DNA of 64,000 nucleotides, taken from Denitrificimonas caeni (GTDB taxonomy: Bacteria > Pseudomonadota > Gammaproteobacteria > Pseudomonadales > Pseudomonadaceae). A program made the position numbers and the translations under genes. Shown piece after piece: positions 57,627 to 64,000 of the stretch (positions are counted from its first letter, which is position 1; each line of letters opens with the position of its first letter). The notes below the pieces were generated by a model. The model worked only from the letters and a program-made list of their open reading frames with translations. It was not told the DNA's origin and ran no database searches. The stretch covers positions 175,898 through 239,897 of the forward strand of contig NZ_CAJHOA010000006.1 of NCBI RefSeq assembly GCF_905120345.1. The letters are read 5' to 3'.

Positions 57627-60497
57627 ATGCTCAAAGGACTAAAGCGCCTCATCATTACCTTAGTAAGCTGTCTAGCGCTCTATAGCTGGTTGGGTTTTTT
57701 ACTGATTCCTAGCATTGCCCTAAAAACCATCAATCAGCAACTGACTGTGTACGCTAACAGCCCTGCTCATCTGCACCGTCTAGAATTTAATCCTTTTACC
57801 TTTGAACTCTTTGCTTGGGACCTGCGCATCGGTGCAGCAGACACTGAACAACTGAGCTTACAATCTCTATATGGCAAGCTCGCCAGCGATAGCTTATGGA
57901 CTAAAACCCTACATCTACAGGATGTGCAATTAGTACAGCCTAATGTGCAGGTTATTTACAATAAACAAGGTGAGCTCAATCTTACCCAGCTGTTTACTTT
58001 CCCCGTCGCTCCAGCCGTACCTGAACAACTAGACAGTACGCCTCTGGCCGTGCTGATTGATCAACTGCAACTGCAACAAGGGTCATTGCGTTTTAGTGAC
58101 CAACGCCAACATGACGCAGTGGATGTCACCCTCGCTGATCTAAACATCACTCTAAATAAGTTTGATACCCGCCCCACCGGTAACAGTGATCTGCAGCTCA
58201 GCGCACAAGCCAATGACGGTACACAGCTGCAATTCACCGGTGCTATACGTCTCAGCCCACTGGTCTCACAAGGCCATATTCAACTAAAAAACGCCAAACT
58301 AAAAAGCTGGTGGCCCTATGTACGCGAGCACTTCAGTGCGCAACTGAAAGAAGGTCGTCTGAGTCTCGATAGCCATTATGAGCTGACACTGGAAGACACT
58401 TTAAATTTTAAGACTAAACAGCTCAGCGCGCAGTTACACTCGGTCGCGCTTGACCAAGATAAACAGCCCTTAATGCGTTTGGCTGAGCTAAAAATCAGCG
58501 ATACAGAGTTTGATTTAGCGGCGCAAAAACTACGTATCGGCAAAGCCAGCAGCAAAGAGCTTGAGGCGTGGGCGCAAATTGCTAAAGATGGTAGCAATAA
58601 TTGGCAAAAACTCTTGCCCAGTGCGCCAGAATCATCAAATCAGCAAGCTAGCAACGACAACAGCAAGCCTTGGCAAATTATCGTTAAACAGGCTGACTTC
58701 ACTCAGCATAGATTTCATCTAGCGGATAACAGTCATAGCGAACCGATAGCACTCGAGCTGGCTGATTTCAATCTACATCTTAAAGACTTTGATAGCCAAG
58801 CCAAGACACCGTTTAATGCTGAACTCACTACCCAAGTCGGTGAGCAAGGCCGTTTAAGCAGTAGCGCACAGGTGTTATTGCAACCTCTGCAGATTGATAT
58901 GACGCTCAACAGTAGCGATCTGGATTTACGTCCTGCGCAAGCTTGGATCAGCCCTTATGCGCACATTGAATTGCGCAGTGGTCTGCTAAGCAGTGCGCTA
59001 AAGCTACAAGTCAGTGATTCAGATCATTTAAAACTAGCGGTACAAGGTAACGCTGCAATCAGTCAGCTGCACATGCGCGATACTCTACGCCAGCGTGAAC
59101 TTTTAAAATGGCAGGCAGTGGCTATCAATGGCATTCAATACACACTTCAGCAACAGTCACTATCGATTGACAACCTCATTCTGCAGCAGCCCTATGCGCG
59201 CTTTATTATTAATGAAAATCTCACTACCAATATCAGTGAGTTACTCATTCCACAGCCGGAGAAACCAGCGGCCGAGCAAGTAAGCGACAGCCCAGCGTTT
59301 GCAATGCATATTGGCGGTATTCAAATTAAAGATGGCTCGGCTAACTTTGCTGATTTTAGTCTCACCCCCAATTTTGCTACGGCGATTCAACAGCTCAACG
59401 GTGCTATCGGCACGTTAGACAATCAAACCAATAGCGTGTCAACAGTTGATATCCAAGGTAAAGTTGATCGTTATGCGCCAGTCACAATTAAGGGCAGCCT
59501 GACCCCTTTTGATCCGTTAAAAAAACTCGATATCACTACCGCTTTTAAGCATGTAGAACTTACTACGTTAACCCCTTACTCAGGAAAATTTGCTGGTTAT
59601 CGAATTCATAAAGGTCGACTTAACCTAGACCTGCATTATCAAATCAACGACGGCAAACTGAATGCCAGCAATAAACTGCTGCTTGAGGAGCTGCAGCTCG
59701 GTGAGCGCGTCGACAGTCCCGATGCAGTGGATTTACCGGTGCGTTTAGCGATCGCCCTACTGAAAGATAGTAAAGGGCGAATTGCGCTGGATTTGCCGGT
59801 ACAAGGTGATTTAAATAATCCTGAGTTTAAAGTTGGCCCAATTGTTTGGCAAACCTTGCGTAATTTACTGAAGCGCGCAGTATCAGCACCGTTTAACTTC
59901 ATTGCCGGCTTAGCCAATAGCAATGCACAAGAATTAAGTGAAGTGGCCTTTTTACCAGGTCAGTCCGTCATCAGTCCACTGGCGGCAAAAAGCCTAGACA
60001 CGCTAGCACAAGCACTGCAGGAGCGTCCGCAATTACGCTTGGAAGTCGAAGGCAGTAGTCGCGCGGAATTAGATGCTCCAATCCTAGTACAGATGCGTTT
60101 AAACGCAGCCTACCAGAACGCCTGGTATAGTGTTTTACAGCGTCGAGGTACTAAGATTGCATCTAATAAAGAGGAGTTAGAGGTGCCCGAAGAGGAAAAA
60201 CCAGTATTGCTTGAAGGGATTTATCGATCTCAATTAAAACAGCAGCCTCCAACTGAATGGACAAATTTAGATAAGACAGAGCGCGCACAGCAGATGCATA
60301 CTGCAGTGCTAGCCAGTTATGCGAAAAACAGGTCGGGTTTGCGACGTCTAGCGCAAGCACGAGCCAACAGTATTAAAGAGTATTTAATTGAACAGGCACA
60401 GTTAGATGCAGAGCGCGTCTATTTGATTGATGTCAGCACCGGCAAAGCAAACGCTGACGGCGCCATTATCAGCACCTTACACTTAGGCAGCATGTGA
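57627..60497 (+). CDS. DUF748 (AsmA-like) envelope protein
   Basis: The 956-residue protein has one N-terminal TM segment (about 8-30). A long region follows of alternating beta strands with DUF748/AsmA-like repeats (for example LHLQDVQLVQPNVQVIYN and LTPFDPLKKLDITTAFKH). The C-terminal third carries KGRIALDLPVQGDLNNPEFK and an OmpA-like FLPGQSVISPLAAKSLDTLA. Such proteins span the periplasm and are proposed to transport lipid or aid outer-membrane assembly. The start is ATG 57627 after GAGGAG; a GTG one codon earlier is in frame. Confidence 0.88.
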   Translation: MLKGLKRLIITLVSCLALYSWLGFLLIPSIALKTINQQLTVYANSPAHLHRLEFNPFTFELFAWDLRIGAADTEQLSLQSLYGKLASDSLWTKTLHLQDVQLVQPNVQVIYNKQGELNLTQLFTFPVAPAVPEQLDSTPLAVLIDQLQLQQGSLRFSDQRQHDAVDVTLADLNITLNKFDTRPTGNSDLQLSAQANDGTQLQFTGAIRLSPLVSQGHIQLKNAKLKSWWPYVREHFSAQLKEGRLSLDSHYELTLEDTLNFKTKQLSAQLHSVALDQDKQPLMRLAELKISDTEFDLAAQKLRIGKASSKELEAWAQIAKDGSNNWQKLLPSAPESSNQQASNDNSKPWQIIVKQADFTQHRFHLADNSHSEPIALELADFNLHLKDFDSQAKTPFNAELTTQVGEQGRLSSSAQVLLQPLQIDMTLNSSDLDLRPAQAWISPYAHIELRSGLLSSALKLQVSDSDHLKLAVQGNAAISQLHMRDTLRQRELLKWQAVAINGIQYTLQQQSLSIDNLILQQPYARFIINENLTTNISELLIPQPEKPAAEQVSDSPAFAMHIGGIQIKDGSANFADFSLTPNFATAIQQLNGAIGTLDNQTNSVSTVDIQGKVDRYAPVTIKGSLTPFDPLKKLDITTAFKHVELTTLTPYSGKFAGYRIHKGRLNLDLHYQINDGKLNASNKLLLEELQLGERVDSPDAVDLPVRLAIALLKDSKGRIALDLPVQGDLNNPEFKVGPIVWQTLRNLLKRAVSAPFNFIAGLANSNAQELSEVAFLPGQSVISPLAAKSLDTLAQALQERPQLRLEVEGSSRAELDAPILVQMRLNAAYQNAWYSVLQRRGTKIASNKEELEVPEEEKPVLLEGIYRSQLKQQPPTEWTNLDKTERAQQMHTAVLASYAKNRSGLRRLAQARANSIKEYLIEQAQLDAERVYLIDVSTGKANADGAIISTLHLGSM

Positions 60498-60577
60498 CGA
60501 GACTGTTGCTATATGCTGTATCCATAATTAAGAAAATGGCGTAAAGAATCTAACACGCTGTATTGCAGGAGCATCAA

Positions 60578-60871
60578 ATGAGAGTATTTATAGCGATAGT
60601 TTTATCTGCGCTACTGGGTTTAACAAGCTCGGCCGTCATAGCCAGCACCTTTCGCTGCGGCTCGAAGTTGGTAAGCTTAGGCGACCGCGCATTTACCGTG
60701 TTACGAACTTGCGGCGAGCCGGTGACGCGAGATCTGATAGGCTATACAGGATCCGATTACAACCGCAATGAGTTACCTATCGAAGAATGGGTGTATGGTC
60801 CCAAAGGTGGTATGTATTACTACTTGCGCTTTGAAGGCGGCGAGTTAGTAAAAATATCCAGCAGCCGTTAA
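60578..60871 (+). CDS. DUF2845 exported protein
   Basis: The 97-residue protein has a signal peptide (to about residue 23). It has the family pattern FRCGSKLVSLGD ... RTCGEPVTRD ... EEWVYGPKGGMYYYLRFEGG, with two cysteines likely disulfide-bonded. The start is ATG 60578, 6 nt after AGGAG. Function is unknown. It may be co-transcribed with the DUF748 gene upstream (80 nt gap). Confidence 0.85.
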   Translation: MRVFIAIVLSALLGLTSSAVIASTFRCGSKLVSLGDRAFTVLRTCGEPVTRDLIGYTGSDYNRNELPIEEWVYGPKGGMYYYLRFEGGELVKISSSR

Positions 60872-60918
60872 CTAGGCGCTAAACGCACCTCTTGGTTATT
60901 TAATATTGTTCAACAGAC

Positions 60919-60953
60919 AAAAAATAGCCACCCGTTTTAGCAGCAGCTATTTT
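60919..60953. terminator. Weak bidirectional hairpin
   Basis: AAAATAGC (60921-60928) pairs with GCTATTTT (60946-60953) around a 17-nt loop, with A-run to the left. It lies between two convergent small genes. Confidence 0.55.
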
Positions 60954-60977
60954 CACTCAACATAGCGAATATATATT

Positions 60978-61304
60978 TTAATCGACGTTATCCAACGTAA
61001 AAACTAAGTCATATTTTTTCACGTTAATGTTTCGAAGGGTATAAGTATCACCCTCTTCATCTTCAAGCTGTACATCAAACTTTGGATTTGAGTAACCATT
61101 AATATTAACTCGTATCGTCTCACCATCCTCTAACACATCAACATCTAATACGTCCTCACCCCACTCATCGCTACCAACATCGCTGACATAGAGGTGATAC
61201 GCAGCATATCCCGTGTTATTGGTGACATTGAGATACATACCCGCAGCGTAAGCACTGAGAGTTCCAAGAAAAAATAAAATACATACAAGGGCTATTTTTT
61301 TCAT
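60978..61304 (-). CDS. Small exported protein of unknown function
   Basis: The 108-residue protein has a signal peptide (cleavage near residue 20, SAYA). The acidic mature beta-rich domain has NNTGYAAYHLYVSDVGSDEW and WGEDVLDVDVLEDGETIRV. Similar small secreted domains occur in many bacteria without a known role. It is monocistronic. Codon use is more AT-rich than the housekeeping genes. Confidence 0.7.
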   Translation of the reverse strand: MKKIALVCILFFLGTLSAYAAGMYLNVTNNTGYAAYHLYVSDVGSDEWGEDVLDVDVLEDGETIRVNINGYSNPKFDVQLEDEEGDTYTLRNINVKKYDLVFTLDNVD

Positions 61305-61431
61305 AAAAATGATTCCATATAGAATGCAGTTAAAATGAGTCTTAACTTTTATCAGACATCAATATTTCCGGCAAGAATATAAAATACCCTATGATCTGTA
61401 TTATGCATTAATATACAGGTCAACCCAGCGC

Positions 61432-61971
61432 TTAAAGAATCGTATCCGCAGCAGCACAGGCGGCCTTGTAATAGCTTGCGCAAGCGTCTTTAAAGTATTT
61501 TTTTGCCGCTTTACGACAGTCTCGATAGACAAGTGAACCCACCTTATAATTACTACACACGTCGCTGGTATTGATGCTTTTCTTTTCAGTGTAAGTAAAT
61601 GAGCCACTTCTATGTTCTTTTTCACTTTTCCATTGCCAGACTACCGTTTTTTGTTTGGCTATACCGCCAAACACTCTACTAATCTCATTGATTAAAGAGT
61701 CCGCCCCATTTTCTTCTTGCTCATTATTTTTAGTGCTAAAAAAAAACGTCTCTTCGATTTTATCGCTTATCGTTTCGGCTAATAACTCACTTATAAATTT
61801 TGATTTTTCAATATCTAGCGAAGAATCTCTCAACCCAGCAGATTGCGTATCTTCCACTAGATAGAAAAGCACACCTATAAAATAGCCCGCCAACACAGCA
61901 AAAAAGAGCCACTTTTTCGGATCTTTTTTAGCTCTTCTTCGGAAAATGCTTTTATCAAAACGTCCCTGCAC
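61432..61971 (-). CDS. Single-pass membrane protein of unknown function
   Basis: The 179-residue protein has a basic N-terminus (KSIFRRRAKKDPKKW), one TM segment at about 20-38, a charged helical region and a Cys/Lys/Ala-rich C-terminus (CRKAAKKYFKDACASYY). No family recognised. The gene is AT-rich and alone. The direction of the TM suggests the C-terminal domain is periplasmic. Confidence 0.65.
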   Translation of the reverse strand: MQGRFDKSIFRRRAKKDPKKWLFFAVLAGYFIGVLFYLVEDTQSAGLRDSSLDIEKSKFISELLAETISDKIEETFFFSTKNNEQEENGADSLINEISRVFGGIAKQKTVVWQWKSEKEHRSGSFTYTEKKSINTSDVCSNYKVGSLVYRDCRKAAKKYFKDACASYYKAACAAADTIL

Positions 61972-62538
61972 AATAAAACTTCCTTTTTAAAGCAAAGCTA
62001 AAGACCCTAGTAATTAGCTTCAAGTTATTATAATTAAAAGCAACTATATACCTCAAATATAAAGCGTCAACTCTTTTAACCTATTAACACTAACTACCAT
62101 AGTTAATATTATTTATTATCGTTTTATTGATAATATCAGTATTCAGTGTATATAATAATCATATACTGCAACAAACCTGTGATCGCTGCCATGATCATCA
62201 TCATTTAAGAAAACAGTTGATTCAACGTGGCTGATTAGACCAAGCCAGCTGTATTTTGAATGATAGATCTGCGCATGCTCATTAACCTGAGTACAGTGAA
62301 CACACTGCAGTAGGTAAACGTCGACTTTGCAGTGTCTGTAAGCATAACTCCGTACAGGTATAAGTTTGACTTTGAAACAGTCAAAATTTATTTTTTTCTA
62401 TCATATTATTAATGTAAATGGTAGTCTAAAATTATGCTTAACCACTTCGTATAATGAGACGAATAGACAAGCTAAATCAAAGAATAAAAAAAGACATTAA
62501 ACGGTATTAATGACTTACAAGTCGTAAAGGAAACTGCG
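61972..62538. other. AT-rich intergenic region with two dyads upstream of the DUF3494 gene
   Basis: This 567-bp gap holds no convincing gene. ACACTGCA at 62302-62309 pairs with TGCAGTGT at 62328-62335, and TTTGACT at 62365-62371 pairs with AGTCAAA at 62379-62385. Both could be operators for the downstream surface-protein gene. I found no sigma-54 promoter of GG-N10-GC form here. Confidence 0.5.
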
Positions 62539-63480
62539 ATGAACGGTCAGATTACAGATGCACCACAGCCCCATTTCACTATGTCTCCCTTTCTCGCAAT
62601 AAATCCCATGCACCGTCACATACCCCGTGGTTTGTTGGCAAGCCTAAGTGTCATATTGCTTTTGGTGTCTGGGGCCGCTCAAGCTGCAACAGCGCCAAAT
62701 CTTGGAGCTGCTGCATCCTATGGCATTCTTTCCAGCACCTACACCAACACCGCAGCAGGCACCACTATCACAGGCGATCTTGGGTATACAACAGGTCCTA
62801 CATCGGTGCCAACCGTGAGTGGAACGACACACGTTGCCGATATTCCATATAACACAGCAGGCTCAGCTCAAGGCCTGGCGCTGGCAAACTTGAATGGTCA
62901 AGCTTGTACGTCACTCGGCGCTGGCGCTGTTGCTTTAAACGCTATAAATGTGGGTTCAGGACCAGGAGTATTTCCGCCGGGCTGCTATTCCAGCGGCGGC
63001 GCTATGAATATAACCACCGGCACGCAAGTGAAACTTAATGGTCCAGGTGTTTACATTTTCAGACCGGGCGGAGCATTGAATCCTGCAGCCAACGCTAAGA
63101 TTGTCACAGCGGGCGGGGTCTGCGAAAACGATATATTCTGGGCTCCCACCGGCGCCACGACACTCGGCGCAAACACAACGTTTCTAGGCTCTATCATTGA
63201 CGACGCAGGCATTACATTTGGGAATAATGCAACATTGGTGGGAAGAGCCTTGTCATTTGGCGAAACCGTTACCACAGATAAAAACATCATTACCGTTCCA
63301 GTTTGTACCGGTTACGCTGGAGCAGATCCAGGCCCAGGCCCCGCACCAATTACTCCACCAATTACTGCTGAAGGGATCCCAACCCTTTCAGAATGGTCGA
63401 TGATCATGCTTGCAGCGCTACTCGCTGCAGCAGGCTTTGTAACGATACGTAAACAGAAAAACTATAAACAGATCACTTAA
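62539..63480 (+). CDS. DUF3494 (ice-binding-like) protein with IPTL-CTERM sorting tail
   Basis: The 313-residue protein has an extended signal peptide (SVILLLVSGAAQAA, cleavage near residue 50) and a DUF3494 domain (PNLGAAASYGILSS near 53, FLGSIIDDAGITFGNNATLVGRA near the end). The C-terminal tail is IPTLSEW (280-286), a hydrophobic helix and the basic end RKQKNYKQ. That tail is the IPTL-CTERM signal recognised by exosortase H. DUF3494 proteins include ice-binding proteins and adhesins. AAGGA lies 7 nt before the ATG. A remnant of the sortase follows directly. Confidence 0.9.
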   Translation: MNGQITDAPQPHFTMSPFLAINPMHRHIPRGLLASLSVILLLVSGAAQAATAPNLGAAASYGILSSTYTNTAAGTTITGDLGYTTGPTSVPTVSGTTHVADIPYNTAGSAQGLALANLNGQACTSLGAGAVALNAINVGSGPGVFPPGCYSSGGAMNITTGTQVKLNGPGVYIFRPGGALNPAANAKIVTAGGVCENDIFWAPTGATTLGANTTFLGSIIDDAGITFGNNATLVGRALSFGETVTTDKNIITVPVCTGYAGADPGPGPAPITPPITAEGIPTLSEWSMIMLAALLAAAGFVTIRKQKNYKQIT

Positions 63481-63490
63481 TAACTGAAAC

Positions 63491-63518
63491 AAAGAGGGGC
63501 GCTTAGGCGCCCCTCTTT
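63491..63518 (+). terminator. Terminator after the IPTL-CTERM gene
   Basis: AAAGAGGGGCGC pairs with GCGCCCCTCTTT around a 4-nt loop. The 12-bp perfect stem has A/T-rich base pairs at its foot. Confidence 0.85.
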
Positions 63519-63522
63519 AGTT

Positions 63523-63768
63523 ATGTGGAAGCATCGAGTCGTCGGCATTCTTGCCGGGTTTTTTGCAGTGCAATTGTTAACTATCGTGCGCGTGATCAGT
63601 CTCTTCTATCTTGGCCAGTCGAGCATGATCGTCTTCGAATCGGTACATCTTTATCTATAGCAAGCGTTCAGCGTGCTCGATGTATTGATTATCTGGTTAG
63701 TCTGGATTCACATACTGCCGTCAACATCTAGCGCGAGGCATCCTGCATCAATAGATGACGATACATAG
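63523..63768 (+). pseudogene. Exosortase (XrtH-type) C-terminal remnant with amber codon
   Basis: The frame from ATG 63523 reads HRVVGILAGFFAVQLLTIV, then RVISLFYLGQSS and FESVHLYL, then TAG at 63658-63660. It continues in the same frame as QAFSVLDVLIIWLVWIHILP until TAG 63766. This matches, from memory, the C-terminal third of exosortase H, including the conserved Arg (RVIS) and His (VHLYL) and a Trp where the amber now stands (LYLWQ). The N-terminal part with the catalytic Cys is missing; the preceding bases are the terminator of the cargo gene. It cannot make an active enzyme. Confidence 0.75.
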
Positions 63769-63945
63769 CCAGCGACTGGACTATGGTGATAACAAGCGAC
63801 CATGACACTATTTGTGGCTTAACAACGTAATGGAAGCCTTGCAGGACTGCTCATAGACGAAGACAGCGTAGTTGGTGCTGCGTATGTGGCATAACGCTCC
63901 ACAACCACTGTACGGGCGCGGGCTTTATGTTCTTCGAGGCATAAA

Positions 63946-63977
63946 AAAACCCCAGATCATTGCTGATCTGGGGTTTT
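63946..63977. terminator. Strong hairpin near window end
   Basis: AAAACCCCAGATCA (63946-63959) pairs with TGATCTGGGGTTTT (63964-63977) around TTGC. With A and T runs on both sides it fits a bidirectional terminator. 63769-63945 holds no gene I can support. Confidence 0.8.
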
Positions 63978-64000
63978 ACTGTTCAAACTTGACGATGACC

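Noticed and set aside
63769..63945. Possible protein fragment on the minus strand near the window end
   Set aside because: The translation is short, interrupted and not recognised, so I do not call it.

Overview
The window looks like a chromosomal segment of a Pseudomonadaceae gammaproteobacterium with moderate GC. Several gene blocks match Pseudomonas order: fxsA-groS-groL; rplU-rpmA-obgE-proB with ispB divergent; ruvA-ruvB-ybgC-tolQ-tolR-tolA-tolB-pal-cpoB-queE-queC-tRNA-Lys-nadA; and crcZ-pcnB-folK-panB-panC-panD-pgi. No plasmid, phage, insertion sequence, rRNA or CRISPR signature was seen. The species assignment is inferred from gene order and remembered homologues only.

Layout. 1-6840: two transcriptional regulators (AraC-type, cut by the window edge, and LysR-type) divergent from a valine/isobutyrate degradation operon (mmsA, mmsB, 3-hydroxyisobutyryl-CoA hydrolase, acyl-CoA dehydrogenase). 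6874-9020: groS-groL with a clear sigma-32 heat-shock promoter. 9060-20604: housekeeping genes, including ampG, an alkyltransferase-like protein, a DUF481 protein, a glutamine-type NAD synthetase whose glutaminase cysteine is replaced by glycine, proB-obgE-rpmA-rplU, ispB and mscL. 20606-29836: nine same-strand genes, a molybdopterin-domain-like exported protein, a histidine kinase and a response regulator, followed by six envelope proteins ending in a von Willebrand factor A protein with six tandem repeats. This is the best candidate here for an undescribed system.

29980-36382: ferredoxin-NADP reductase, rlmG, an M48 lipoprotein protease, a divergent nsrR/hmp nitric-oxide detoxification pair with a visible NsrR-type operator, nadA and tRNA-Lys. 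36442-45073: queC, queE and the Tol-Pal envelope machine with ruvAB; ruvC is not upstream of ruvA. 45314-49377: a small secreted protein, a YeiH-type exporter with divergent LysR regulator, and an iron-type alcohol dehydrogenase. 49608-50112: a previously unlisted RNA gene, crcZ, with a sigma-54 promoter and upstream CbrB-like sites, but without cbrAB beside it. 50363-57452: pcnB, folK, panBCD, pgi and a thiolase.

57627-64000: a large DUF748 protein, small exported proteins, an AT-rich gap, and a DUF3494 (ice-binding-like) surface protein with an IPTL-CTERM sorting tail. Directly downstream is a remnant of the matching exosortase (XrtH type), truncated at its 5' end and carrying an in-frame amber codon. 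The mms operon and CrcZ may be linked through Hfq/Crc control, since an A-rich Crc-type motif lies in the mmsA leader.
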